A stretch of 64,000 nt of DNA, from the NCBI GenBank assembly GCA_019233975.1, contig JAFALY010000029.1:62001-126000 (forward strand), written 5' to 3'. The translations under genes were made by a program, and so were the position numbers. Position 1 is the stretch's first letter, and every line of letters starts with the position of its first letter. A model generated the notes under the pieces. It searched no databases. It was not told the DNA's origin and saw only the letters and a program-made list of their open reading frames with translations. Positions 25,224 to 34,765 of this stretch are shown piece after piece. The stretch is from Alphaproteobacteria bacterium (GTDB taxonomy: Bacteria > Pseudomonadota > Alphaproteobacteria > UBA9219).

Positions 25224-26469
25224 AACGCAGCGCCTCAACGGGGTCGAGCTTCGCCGCGCGCCATGACGGGTACAGGGTGGCGAGGAATGAAAGCGCCAGC
25301 GACATAAGTACCACCTGCAACACATCGTTCACGTCAATAACGGACGGCATCCGCGTCAGGAAATAGACTTCGGGTGAAAACGGGTCGGTCTTGGTGATGG
25401 CCTGCACAATCTGTCGCAGCGTTTCAATATGCGCGGCGACGAACAGGCCCAGCGCAAAGCCGAACGCCGTGCCGGCAAAGCCGATGGACGCGCCGTTTAA
25501 AAAGAAAATACGCATCACCATGCCGCGTGTGGCGCCCATGGTGCGTAATATCGCGATGTCCCGCCCCTTGTCTTTCACCAGCATGATAAGGCCCGAGATA
25601 ATATTGAACGCTGCTACGATGATGATCATCGTCAAAATCAGGAACATGACGTTGCGTTCAACCTGCAGGGCGGTTACGAAGCTGCCGTTGTTTTGTTGCC
25701 AGTCGAGCAACCGGTAACCCGGCCCGCCGATGGCCGCGACCACATCGCCGCGCGCAGCGGTCAAATGGTGCGGGTCGTGCAGGAATATCTCTAACGACGA
25801 AACCGTCGGCCCCATGCGGAAGAAAATCTGTGCTGCGGACAGGGGCATAAAGACAAAAGAATTGTCGTATTCATACATGCCGACATCGAAAATAGCGGCG
25901 ATCTTGTAACCGCGCAAGCGCGGCGCCGCGCCAAAAACCGTGTTGCTGCTGACGGGTGAAATAAGGGTTAGCGTATCGCCTACATGCACCGACAGGCGCT
26001 GTGCCATGCGGATGCCGATGGCAATACCGTCGCCATCCGCGCCGAATTGGTGCAAATCGCCTTCCTTGATGTGCTGGCTGATGGAGGGGCGGCGCAGAAT
26101 GCTGTCCGTCGTTACGCCGCGCACATAAACACCGGAGGCCATGCCGTTCTGGCTGACCAGGGCCTGCGCCTCTACCGTCGGTGCGATATCCGCGACGGTC
26201 GTAAGCGCACGCACACGTTCCATCATGGGCTGATAATCATACAATGGCCCCGCGGTCGCATAGATATTCATATGGCCGTTCAGGCCCAGGACGCGTTGGA
26301 ACAATTCCTGACGAAAACCGTTCATGACCGACATAACGACGATCAATGTCGCCACGCCAAGGCCGATACCGATCAGCGAAAACCAGCTGATGACCGAGAT
26401 AAAACCCTCTTGCCGCCGTGCGCGCAAATAGCGCATCGCCACCATGCGTTCAAAAGGGGTGAAGATCAT
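25216..26469 (-). CDS. lolC: Lipoprotein-releasing permease LolC/LolE
   Basis: The 417-residue protein has one membrane span near residues 25-48. A large periplasmic domain follows (about 50-270), then three further spans (about 278-300, 320-345, 380-400), the FtsX/MacB-type fold. The N-terminal RYLRARRQEGFISVISWFS is typical of LolC/E. Only one permease gene is present beside LolD, so a homodimer is probable, as in many alphaproteobacteria. It starts one base after the proS stop. Confidence 0.94.
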   Translation of the reverse strand: MIFTPFERMVAMRYLRARRQEGFISVISWFSLIGIGLGVATLIVVMSVMNGFRQELFQRVLGLNGHMNIYATAGPLYDYQPMMERVRALTTVADIAPTVEAQALVSQNGMASGVYVRGVTTDSILRRPSISQHIKEGDLHQFGADGDGIAIGIRMAQRLSVHVGDTLTLISPVSSNTVFGAAPRLRGYKIAAIFDVGMYEYDNSFVFMPLSAAQIFFRMGPTVSSLEIFLHDPHHLTAARGDVVAAIGGPGYRLLDWQQNNGSFVTALQVERNVMFLILTMIIIVAAFNIISGLIMLVKDKGRDIAILRTMGATRGMVMRIFFLNGASIGFAGTAFGFALGLFVAAHIETLRQIVQAITKTDPFSPEVYFLTRMPSVIDVNDVLQVVLMSLALSFLATLYPSWRAAKLDPVEALRYE

Positions 26470-26470
26470 C

Positions 26471-27754
26471 TCAGCGACCCGCCAGCTTTTGCAGCGCGGC
26501 GTCGAGGCTCAGTTCGCTGCGTTCGCCGGTGGCGCGTTGCTTTAATTCGACAGCGCCCTTTTCAAGGCCGCGCGGCCCGATGATGAGCTGCCATGGCAGA
26601 CCCAACAAATCCATATCGGCAAACTTGACGCCGACGCTCAGATCACGGTCATCCAGCAAAGCCTCGACGCCTGCCGCGTTCAGCTTGGCATAGGCGTCAG
26701 CGCTGGCCTTGTCGGCTTCGGCATGGCCGACCTTCAAATTGATGATGCCGACTTTGTAGGGTGCAACTTCTTCCGGCCAGATCAGACCCTGATCATCCCC
26801 CATGCTTTCGGCGATTGTGCCCATCAGGCGGCTCGGCCCCAAGCCATAGCAGCCCATAACCGGCGTTTTGACCTGTCCGTCCTTGTCGGTAAAGCTGACA
26901 TTAAAGGCGGATGAAAAACGTGTGCCAAGCTTGAAGATGTTGCCAACTTCAATCGCTTTTAACTCTTCCAGATTCTTTTCATCGCCCGGTTTATAATTCG
27001 GGATGATATCCTTGAGCGCATCCGTGTCTTCGATCACTTCCTTGTTGATGGCGGTATGCGTGCCGGGCACGCGATACACAACATCTTCACCGTACGGGCT
27101 AATGGTCTGGAATTCATGCGAATATTTGGAAAACACACCGCCCGATGCAAAGGTGACCAGTGTTGTTTCACCCAAACCCACGCGCTTGTATACATTCAGG
27201 TAGGCTTGAATGGCGCGGTCGTAGAACGCGTCCAGATCTGCCTGGTCCGCGTGGAACGAATACATGTCTTTCATGCGGAATTCGCGACCACGCAGCAGGC
27301 CCGACTTGGCGCGCGGCTCGTTACGGAATTTTGTCTGAATCTGATACACATGAACGGGCAGGTCGCGATAAGACTGCACAAAACCACCAACCATCGGCGT
27401 GACGGTTTCTTCGTGTGTCGGGCCCAAGGCCAGGTCGCATTCGCCCCTGCCTTCGCGGTCGCTGCTCAGTTTATACAGAACATCGACCTTGTCCCAACGT
27501 TGGGTTGTTTCCCAAATTTCGCGCGGATGCAAGGATGGCATCAGGACTTCCTGCGCGCCGATCGCGTTCATTTCTTCGCGGATGATGTTTTCGATTTTAC
27601 CCAACGTACGAAGACCGAGCGGCAGATACTGGTAAACCCCGGCCATCAGGCGGTCGACATAGCCCGCACGCGTCAAAAGCTGCGCGTTGCGGCTGACGTC
27701 GCTTTTGCTGGATTCTTTGCTGGTTTTCGTAAAAAGTTGGCTAAGGCGCATCAT
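26471..27754 (-). CDS. proS: Prolyl-tRNA synthetase (short bacterial type)
   Basis: ProS charges tRNA-Pro. At about 427 residues it lacks the editing insertion domain, the form usual in alphaproteobacteria. Class II motif 2 is visible as FRNEPRAKSGLLRGREFRMKDMY. Motif 3 is GCYGLGPSRLMGTIAE. An anticodon-binding domain follows at the C terminus. The start is set at the double ATG (27754/27751) after AGGATGCG; the upstream in-frame start at 27784 adds ten unlikely residues. Confidence 0.95.
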   Translation of the reverse strand: MMRLSQLFTKTSKESSKSDVSRNAQLLTRAGYVDRLMAGVYQYLPLGLRTLGKIENIIREEMNAIGAQEVLMPSLHPREIWETTQRWDKVDVLYKLSSDREGRGECDLALGPTHEETVTPMVGGFVQSYRDLPVHVYQIQTKFRNEPRAKSGLLRGREFRMKDMYSFHADQADLDAFYDRAIQAYLNVYKRVGLGETTLVTFASGGVFSKYSHEFQTISPYGEDVVYRVPGTHTAINKEVIEDTDALKDIIPNYKPGDEKNLEELKAIEVGNIFKLGTRFSSAFNVSFTDKDGQVKTPVMGCYGLGPSRLMGTIAESMGDDQGLIWPEEVAPYKVGIINLKVGHAEADKASADAYAKLNAAGVEALLDDRDLSVGVKFADMDLLGLPWQLIIGPRGLEKGAVELKQRATGERSELSLDAALQKLAGR

Positions 27755-27859
27755 CGCATCCTGTGTTTCTGGCGGGTGCGACACTGTAGGAAAAAAGGTT
27801 AGCCCTGTCTATGGGGCAGGGGGTGTGGTTGGGTGAAAACCCCTAAAAAACCCTACGTC

Positions 27860-28285
27860 TTAACGGCCGGGTTGCATGCACAGGACAGCCAGTTTGTCCT
27901 GTTGGTCACTGGTCAGGGTTTGGCCGTTGAAACTGACCTTGTTACCTTCGACCGTGATGGTGCCCAATTGCGCTTCGGTCCCGGCACCCAGCGCGTTATT
28001 CGGGAACGCCGTGGTGTTCAGGTTCAGAAGTTTGGCCATATTCATGGTCAGCGGGATGTTGATTTTGTCAGGTACGGCAATGGCGGGCGTGCCGGGCAGG
28101 TCGGCGGGGGCGACAGGCTTGCCATGCACGTCAACGCCCGGTTGATACGCCACATCGGCCGATGGCGTGTATTGCACCAAGGCCTGACATAAACGCGGGT
28201 CTACCTGTGATGCTGCCGCACGGGCGGGCGGGGCCATGCCGATCAACAACAGGCTCATCACGATAATAACGGCGTGTTGTTTCAT
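27860..28285 (-). CDS. Small secreted/periplasmic protein
   Basis: The 141-residue protein has a Sec signal peptide: a short basic start, a hydrophobic core (residues 5-17) and a cleavage-like PARAAA near 21-25. The mature part contains two cysteines (LCQAL and VLCMQPG near the end) that may form a disulfide. No family is recognised. It follows valS by 23 bases in the same direction. Confidence 0.75.
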   Translation of the reverse strand: MKQHAVIIVMSLLLIGMAPPARAAASQVDPRLCQALVQYTPSADVAYQPGVDVHGKPVAPADLPGTPAIAVPDKINIPLTMNMAKLLNLNTTAFPNNALGAGTEAQLGTITVEGNKVSFNGQTLTSDQQDKLAVLCMQPGR

Positions 28286-28308
28286 GGCTGCTCCCGTGGT
28301 TCCGTTTG

Positions 28309-31038
28309 TTATCCCGCCAGACTTTTACACGCGGCTTCCAGTTTGGCCAGCATCGCCTCGGCTTCGGCCTTGCGTTCGCGGTGTTCTTCGACAACTTCAG
28401 GCGGCGCCTTGTCAACAAAGCTGCTGTTGCCCAGTTTGGCGTCTATTTTTTTGATCTCAGCGGACCATTTCTCGCTTTCCTTGGAAAGGCGCGCGCGTTC
28501 CTGCTCCAGATCAATGACGTCGGCGAGCGGGAGGATCAGGGTTGCCTCATCCAAAATGGCCTGCGCCGATCCCTTACCGACCGTCGTCACCGGTGTAACG
28601 GCTGACAAACGGGCCATGCGGTGGATGATGGCGCTGTGCCGTGTCAGACGTGCGGTCGTGGCGGGTGCAGCATCCTTGATCTGCAACGGCACTTTGGCGC
28701 TGGCCGGCACATTCAATTCCGCGCGTACAGTGCGGATGCTGCTGATTAAACGGATCAGCCAATCCATCTCAGTCGCGGCTTCAGATTTAATCAGTGTGTC
28801 GGACAGGGTGGGCCATGCGGCTGTGATCAACATGCCGGTTTCCGCACCTGTAAACTGTTCCCACAATTCTTCGGTGATATAGGGCATGAAGGGATGCAGG
28901 AAATGCAGCATCTGGCCCAGAACCCACGCCGTTGTCGCGCGCGTCTCAGCCTTGGCGGCGTCTGTACCATCGGTCAAAACCGGTTTTGTGAATTCCAGAT
29001 ACCAATCGCAGAAATTGTTCCAGACGAATTCATAGGCGGTTTGCGCCGCCAGATCGAAACGATAGGCGTCCAGATGCGCGGCGATGCTATCCGCTGCCTG
29101 TTTGACGGCGCCGACAATCCATTGATTGACAGTTTCCTCTGCGGCGGCGGGGTCAAAACCCTTCTGCCACGCGCATTCATTCATCTGGCAATAACGCGCG
29201 GCATTCCAAAGCTTGGTTGCGAAATTGCGATAGCCCTCAATGCGCGCGGGGGCGAGGCGAATATCGCGCCCGGGCGTGGAGAGCGAGGCAAGCGTCAGGC
29301 GCAGCGCGTCGCAGCCATAGGTGTCTATCATCGCCAGCGGGTCGATGACATTGCCCTTGGTCTTCGACATCTTCTGGCCCTTTTCGTCGCGAACCAGCGC
29401 GTGGATATAGACGGTTTTGAACGGGACATCCTGCATGAAATGCAGGCCCATCATCATCATGCGCGCGACCCAGAAAAAGATGATGTCAAAGCCGGTAATC
29501 AGCACGTCACCCGGATAATAGCGCGCGAGTTCGGGTGTTGCGTCCGGCCAGCCGAGCGTGGAAAAGGGCCACAGCGCCGACGAAAACCATGTGTCAAAAA
29601 CATCCGGGTCCTGCGTCAATTGCGTTTTACGGCCATAATGTTTGTCGGCTTCGGCTTGCGCTTCTTCGGCTGTTTCTGCGACGAAGAGCTTGCCGTCTTC
29701 GCCATACCACGCCGGAATCTGATGGCCCCACCATAATTGGCGGCTGATGCACCAGGGTTGAATGTTGCGCATCCATGAATAATAGGTGTTTTGCCACTGC
29801 TCCGGCACAAATTTGGTGCGGCCTTCTTCGACGGCCTTGATGGCTGGCTGCGCCAGTGTCACGGCATCGCAATACCATTGTTCGGACAGATAGGGCTCCA
29901 GCACCACATCCGAACGTTCGGCATGCGGCACGGCATGGACAATGTTTTCGATTTTGTCGACAAGACCCAACGCCTCCAGATCAGCAATAACACGCTTGCG
30001 GGCGTCGTACCGGTCCAGGCCGCGATAGGCTTCGGGGGCGCTCTCGCTCATCCGCGCGTCGGGCGTGAACAGGTTGATCAGGCCGCCATTGACCTGACGC
30101 TTGAAATAATCGTGGTCACGGTGACGCTTCCACACTTCAAAGTCGTTGAAGTCGTGCGCGGCGGTAATTTTAACAGCACCACTGCCCTTTTCGGGGTCGG
30201 CATGGCTGTCCAGAATGATGGGGATCAGACGGTCGGTTAGCGGCAGACGCACCAGCTTGCCGACCAGAGAACTATAACGCGGGTCTTCCGGGTTCACGGC
30301 AACCGCGCCGTCACCCAGCATGGTTTCCGGACGCGTGGTTGCGACGCAAATATAATCACGCACTTCAAACGTGTCGTTGCCATCCGCATCCTTCACGGGA
30401 TGTTGATAGGTGACGCCATCCGCCAACGGATAACGCAAATGCCACATATGGCCTTTGATCTCGCGCGGGATCGCCTCAAGGTCGGACACGACCGACTGAA
30501 ATTTGGGGTCCCAGTTGACCAGACGGTTGTCTTTGTACACCAGGCCTTTTTTGAACAGCTCGACAAAGCAGCGATTAACGCCACGGTTCATCGCCGGTTC
30601 CATGGTAAAGCGCTCACGCGCCCAGTCGCACGAAGCGCCAAGGCGGCGCAATTGTCGTGTGATGGTGCTGCCGGACTCTTCTTTCCATTTCCAGGCCAGG
30701 CCCAGAAACGCTTCGCGGCCCAGATCCTGCCTGTGTTGCTTTTTCTCGGCCAGCTGGCGCTCCAAAATGGTATGCACGGCGATGCTGGCATGGTCGGTGC
30801 CCGGCTGCCATAGGGCGTCACGCCCCCTCATGCGCTGGTAACGGATCAATGAATCCTGCAACGTAAAGGTCAGTGCATGGCCCATATGCAGGCTGCCCGT
30901 AACGTTGGGCGGCGGCATCATGATGGTATAGGGTGTGGCCTTGGATTCCGGATGTGCGGCGAACGCGCCGGATTCTTCCCATTTTTTGTAAAAACGCGCT
31001 TCAGTTTCGGCGGGGGTATAGGTTTTCTCAATCGGCAT
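28309..31038 (-). CDS. valS: Valyl-tRNA synthetase
   Basis: This 909-residue class I synthetase has the HIGH-type motif HMGH at 51-54 and KMSKT near 555. A CP1 editing domain lies between them (about 190-340), and an anticodon-binding domain follows. The final 70 residues form the expected tRNA-binding coiled coil (LEQERARLSKESEKWSAEIK). It attaches valine to tRNA-Val and hydrolyses Thr-tRNA-Val. It is transcribed leftwards, 34 bases after the membrane-protein gene. Confidence 0.97.
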   Translation of the reverse strand: MPIEKTYTPAETEARFYKKWEESGAFAAHPESKATPYTIMMPPPNVTGSLHMGHALTFTLQDSLIRYQRMRGRDALWQPGTDHASIAVHTILERQLAEKKQHRQDLGREAFLGLAWKWKEESGSTITRQLRRLGASCDWARERFTMEPAMNRGVNRCFVELFKKGLVYKDNRLVNWDPKFQSVVSDLEAIPREIKGHMWHLRYPLADGVTYQHPVKDADGNDTFEVRDYICVATTRPETMLGDGAVAVNPEDPRYSSLVGKLVRLPLTDRLIPIILDSHADPEKGSGAVKITAAHDFNDFEVWKRHRDHDYFKRQVNGGLINLFTPDARMSESAPEAYRGLDRYDARKRVIADLEALGLVDKIENIVHAVPHAERSDVVLEPYLSEQWYCDAVTLAQPAIKAVEEGRTKFVPEQWQNTYYSWMRNIQPWCISRQLWWGHQIPAWYGEDGKLFVAETAEEAQAEADKHYGRKTQLTQDPDVFDTWFSSALWPFSTLGWPDATPELARYYPGDVLITGFDIIFFWVARMMMMGLHFMQDVPFKTVYIHALVRDEKGQKMSKTKGNVIDPLAMIDTYGCDALRLTLASLSTPGRDIRLAPARIEGYRNFATKLWNAARYCQMNECAWQKGFDPAAAEETVNQWIVGAVKQAADSIAAHLDAYRFDLAAQTAYEFVWNNFCDWYLEFTKPVLTDGTDAAKAETRATTAWVLGQMLHFLHPFMPYITEELWEQFTGAETGMLITAAWPTLSDTLIKSEAATEMDWLIRLISSIRTVRAELNVPASAKVPLQIKDAAPATTARLTRHSAIIHRMARLSAVTPVTTVGKGSAQAILDEATLILPLADVIDLEQERARLSKESEKWSAEIKKIDAKLGNSSFVDKAPPEVVEEHRERKAEAEAMLAKLEAACKSLAG

Positions 31039-31072
31039 TTTACGGTCTCGTGATCAACGGCAAGGGGTTGTT

Positions 31073-31711
31073 TCAAGCGCCGTTATCATGCCTCAAAGAC
31101 AGGCCAAACGCTACATCATTGATGATGTAGCCAAGGGCGGCAAGGCCCATAACCCAGCTTTGTAATTCTAGGGCCGACCAGATGACATTGATGGTTGCCA
31201 GCCCCTGCATCATGGCGCCCAGCATCATGGGGTTGCGCCAGCCGGTACGGGTCGGCAGGCAATTCACAACCACGGCCATACCAATGCAACAAATACCAGT
31301 AAAACCGAGAGCCCAGACGCCTTGCAGGATGCCGGCGATAATAAAGGCCAGACCGCACAACCCCTGTTGGAATGCCGACGATTCAGCCGGATACCGCCAG
31401 AAAAGCAGGCCTTGTCGTGTCATTTTCATGAGCCATGCCGACGGGTCTTGCTGCCCGCCACCACCATGATGACCTACCGCGCCATCATCCCCGCCGCGGC
31501 CAAAGGCCCACAGGGTCAGGCAGGCGGTCATGCCGAAAAACCCCGCCATGAACAGGGACAGGCTGCCGACATCTTCGCCGGTTGCCATCACCAGAACTTC
31601 TGCCACAAAGCCGGCGATGCCGGATATTTTCAGCGGATTCTGCCGGATCCAGCTCAACCAGGCGCGGCCGCGCTCTGCCGGGTCGCGGTTATCGTCAGAC
31701 CGGAAGATCAT
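31073..31711 (-). CDS. Multi-span inner-membrane protein
   Basis: The ATG at 31711 lies inside the gmhA stop region (17-base overlap), so the gene is coupled to gmhA. The 212-residue product has about five hydrophobic spans, and a glycine/histidine-rich loop (GAVGHHGGGGQQ) after the second. No family is recognised. The His-rich loop might bind metal, but this is a guess. Confidence 0.65.
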   Translation of the reverse strand: MIFRSDDNRDPAERGRAWLSWIRQNPLKISGIAGFVAEVLVMATGEDVGSLSLFMAGFFGMTACLTLWAFGRGGDDGAVGHHGGGGQQDPSAWLMKMTRQGLLFWRYPAESSAFQQGLCGLAFIIAGILQGVWALGFTGICCIGMAVVVNCLPTRTGWRNPMMLGAMMQGLATINVIWSALELQSWVMGLAALGYIINDVAFGLSLRHDNGA

Positions 31712-32294
31712 TGTAATTTTCCGGGAACAATTCACGTTCCACGATTTCGATCAGGATATGAATGACCTTGATATGCAGTTCCTGCACGCGGTCGGCGAAC
31801 TGTCCGCCCGGCGTGGCGATGGTGACATCGGCGGCTTGCGCCAGGGGTGACTGCGCGGGGCCCGTCAGGCCGATAACCTTGACGTTGCGCGATTTGGCCA
31901 ATTCTACCGCTTTCAGTATATTCGGGCTTTTGCCGCTGGTGCTGATCGCGAGCAGGCAGTCGCCGTCACGTGCATGACCTTCCAGATAGCGCGAGAAAAC
32001 CGAGTCATAACCAAAGTCGTTGCTGACGCAAGTCAGATGCCCCACGTCCGAGATTGCAGCGGCGCCCAGCGCCGGGCGGTTGCGGCGATAGCGGCCTGAA
32101 AGTTCTTCGGCGAAATGCATGGCGTCCGACATGGACCCGCCATTGCCGCAACTGTAAACCCGCCCGCCGTGCTTGAGTGTATCAATCAGGAAATGGCCGG
32201 CGATATCGATGGCGCGCTGCGTTTCGGTGTTGCCGATCAGGGCGGCCAGCGCGGTTTGCGCTTCGGTCAGGGCGTTCATGATACAGGGGTGCAT
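31695..32294 (-). CDS. gmhA: Sedoheptulose-7-phosphate isomerase GmhA
   Basis: GmhA makes D-glycero-D-manno-heptose-7-phosphate, the first step of heptose supply for LPS core. The start at 32294 has GAGG six bases before it and gives 199 residues. The SIS-domain motifs are SCGNGGSMSDAMHFAEELSG, with the zinc-type His-Ala/Glu residues HFAEE, and STSGKSPNI. The late QELHIKVIH supplies the remaining metal ligands. It is divergent from djlA. Confidence 0.94.
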   Translation of the reverse strand: MHPCIMNALTEAQTALAALIGNTETQRAIDIAGHFLIDTLKHGGRVYSCGNGGSMSDAMHFAEELSGRYRRNRPALGAAAISDVGHLTCVSNDFGYDSVFSRYLEGHARDGDCLLAISTSGKSPNILKAVELAKSRNVKVIGLTGPAQSPLAQAADVTIATPGGQFADRVQELHIKVIHILIEIVERELFPENYNDLPV

Positions 32295-32505
32295 GGGAGA
32301 CCTCATCAGGTTCGGGGATATATACTGTTACGCTACAAACGACTGCAATTTTTGCCGCATCACTGTCATCCGGTGCCGTACCGGGACATCTATAGTTGCG
32401 ATCATGTCGCACGCTAACCATCTGGCGTGATTATTGCAAGTTCAAGAGTTGCAAGCCGGGCCGCAATGTTTATGCTAGGGCCGTTAACAGTCGGGAGTTT
32501 CGCGC

Positions 32506-33354
32506 GTGGCGCGTTTTTGGGGCAAAGTCATGGGGGGTACGTTGGGGTTGGCCATCGGCGGCGGACCCTTGGGTGCCTTGATTGGCATGGCGATCGGCCA
32601 CGCCTATGACAAACGCGTGGCGGAAATCGGCGGTGATTCTGCTTGGTTCGGTACGGTTGCAGGCCATGGCGCACGTGAACGTGCACGGGAAGATGCCAAA
32701 AACCTGGCCTATCTGACAGCAGTTACCACGCTTGGGGCTAAACTCGCGAAAATCGATGGTCGCGTGACGCATGCCGAAATCGAAGCGTTCAAACGTGCCT
32801 TCCCGGTTTATAAAACGCAGGAAAAACGCGTGGCGCAATTGTTCGACAATGCGCGACGTGATGCGCTGGGGTATGAAGCCTATGCCTATCAGCTTGCGCA
32901 CTACTTCAATGCGCAGCCCAGTGTTCTGGAAGATGTCCTTTACGGTCTGGCAACTGTCGCGGCGGCGGATGGCGCACACCTGAACCCCAGTGAAAGCCGG
33001 TTTATACGCACAACCGCCTATATCTTTGGTATGGCGCCGGACAGGCTGCAAACCGTGATGATGCGCGCGGGCGCCCTTTTATCCACGGCGGATGGCAGTT
33101 CCGGCCGCGACCGCGCAAATGGCGCAGCACCCCCGGTTGATAAAACGGCGGCAGCTTGCACGATCCTGGGTGTTAAAACGGATGCGACCGCTGAGGAGAT
33201 TAAAACGACTTACCGGACGCTGATCCGCCAAAACCATCCGGATAAGCTGGCCGCCAGCGGCGCAACACCCGATATGCTGGTCGCCGCGACCGAGAAGATG
33301 AAAAACATCAACGCCGCCTATGACACGTTATGCAAGATCAAGGGAATTAAATGA
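32506..33354 (+). CDS. djlA: DjlA-type membrane-anchored J-domain co-chaperone
   Basis: The 282-residue protein starts at a GTG after GGGAG. The glycine-rich hydrophobic N terminus (WGKVMGGTLGLAIGGG) matches the DjlA anchor. A TerB-like helical domain follows (about 60-190), then a C-terminal J domain with the HPD motif in RQNHPDKLAA near 245. DjlA stimulates DnaK at the membrane. The ATGA overlap couples it to the amidase gene. Confidence 0.9.
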   Translation: MARFWGKVMGGTLGLAIGGGPLGALIGMAIGHAYDKRVAEIGGDSAWFGTVAGHGARERAREDAKNLAYLTAVTTLGAKLAKIDGRVTHAEIEAFKRAFPVYKTQEKRVAQLFDNARRDALGYEAYAYQLAHYFNAQPSVLEDVLYGLATVAAADGAHLNPSESRFIRTTAYIFGMAPDRLQTVMMRAGALLSTADGSSGRDRANGAAPPVDKTAAACTILGVKTDATAEEIKTTYRTLIRQNHPDKLAASGATPDMLVAATEKMKNINAAYDTLCKIKGIK

Positions 33355-34085
33355 GCCTGTCCGTTCCGCTCGTGCCGTCACCCAATTTCGGTGATCGCAA
33401 GCCTGAGATTAAGCTTGAATATATCGTCATCCACTACACCGGCATGCAAACGGGGGATGAAGCGTTGACCCGCATGTGCGATGCGGCGTCGGAGGTCAGC
33501 GCGCATTATATGATCGAGGAAGACGGGCACATTATTCAATTGGTCGATGAAGGCAAGCGTGCCTGGCATGCGGGGCAGGGTGCCTGGCGCGGCGTAACGG
33601 ATATGAACAGCGCGTCCATTGGCATTGAGCTTGTTAATCCCGGGCATCAGTTCGGCTATCGCCCCTTTACGGCAGCGCAGGTGGAATCACTGGTTTTGTT
33701 GATAAAAGACATCATCGTGCGTTACGGCATGAACCCGGCTTTGTGCCTGCTGGGACATTCGGATCTGGCGCCCTTGCGCAAAGAAGATCCGGGTGAATTA
33801 TTCCCGTGGCAGGAATTGGCGAAACAGGAACTGGGGTTGTGGCCCGCACCGCGTGCCGAGGATTTCGAAGGTACCGAACATGTGATGGACGCTGAATTGC
33901 AGGCCATGTTGCGGATTGTTGGTTATGACTGCCCGCAGACCGGGTCCTATGATCCCGCGATGCATAAAACCATACTGGCGTTTCAGCGTCACTTTGAGCC
34001 GGATAACCTCACCGGCACACCTGAACGTTCCACCGTCGCGCGGTTGCGCGCGCTGGTGCGGCAAGTGAACGCGCTACAGGTTTAA
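33351..34085 (+). CDS. ampD: AmpD-type N-acetylmuramyl-L-alanine amidase
   Basis: This 244-residue zinc amidase cleaves the lactyl-amide bond of anhydro-muropeptides during cell-wall recycling. Ligands and catalytic residues are visible: H in IVIHYTG, E in SIGIELVN, and H plus D in GHSDLAPLRKEDPG. A short peptidoglycan-binding helix bundle forms the C terminus (DAELQAMLRIVGYDCPQTG). No signal peptide is present, suiting cytoplasmic recycling. It overlaps djlA by four bases and converges on grpE. Confidence 0.92.
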   Translation: MSLSVPLVPSPNFGDRKPEIKLEYIVIHYTGMQTGDEALTRMCDAASEVSAHYMIEEDGHIIQLVDEGKRAWHAGQGAWRGVTDMNSASIGIELVNPGHQFGYRPFTAAQVESLVLLIKDIIVRYGMNPALCLLGHSDLAPLRKEDPGELFPWQELAKQELGLWPAPRAEDFEGTEHVMDAELQAMLRIVGYDCPQTGSYDPAMHKTILAFQRHFEPDNLTGTPERSTVARLRALVRQVNALQV

Positions 34086-34655
34086 TCAGGCCTGCGTATC
34101 AACCTTTTGCAGCATGGCGCCACCCTTGGCGACGGCGACCAGCGCTTCGCGCAACAGGCGGTCATGGATGACATAACCATCCTGCAACACTTGCGTCACG
34201 GTGCCGGGCGGCTGTGACGGATCGTTTACTTCCATCATCACGCGGTGCAGATTGGGATCGAAAGTTTGCCCAAGCGGCGACAATTTCTTGATACCGAAAC
34301 GCTCAAACGCGGCCAGCATCTGGCGCTGCGTCGCTTCAATACCGGTCAGCAGATTTCTCAGGTTCGCATCCGCGACATCGGCCGGAATGGATTCCAGCGC
34401 GCGCTGGAAATTATCGGCGACCGTCAGCATTTCCTTGGCGAAGTTGCCGACCGCGTATTTGCCCGCATCTTCGACTTCCTTGCGGGTGCGGCGGCGCAGG
34501 TTTTCAGAATCCGCAAGGGCGCGCAACAACTGGTCTTTCAGCGCGGCCAATTGCCCGTCGGCTTCACCACCTTCGGTGGCGGGAGTCGCGTCGGCGGTTT
34601 CACCCGGACGGGTGGGGGTTTCGTCTTCCTGATACTCGTGCTGCGGTTCGGTCAT
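34086..34655 (-). CDS. grpE: Nucleotide exchange factor GrpE
   Basis: GrpE releases ADP from DnaK. The 189-residue protein has an acidic, disordered N terminus. A long helix follows (GQLAALKDQLLRALADSENL), then the beta-wing with the conserved end DPNLHRVMMEV and GYVIHDRLLREALVAVAKGG. It ends against ampD with adjacent stops and is divergent from the GT9 gene. Confidence 0.95.
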   Translation of the reverse strand: MTEPQHEYQEDETPTRPGETADATPATEGGEADGQLAALKDQLLRALADSENLRRRTRKEVEDAGKYAVGNFAKEMLTVADNFQRALESIPADVADANLRNLLTGIEATQRQMLAAFERFGIKKLSPLGQTFDPNLHRVMMEVNDPSQPPGTVTQVLQDGYVIHDRLLREALVAVAKGGAMLQKVDTQA

Positions 34656-34765
34656 TCTGAACTCCGGCTACTAAACGGTTACGGCTTCTTTTAACTTTTT
34701 CAGGCGCATGTTACAACCGCTTGTATATTGGCCTTTTAACCACCTGCTTCAAGCCCCTGATACTC

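Noticed and set aside
28894-29736. A 280-codon plus-strand frame opposite valS
   Set aside because: Shadow of valS with no ribosome site or family match.
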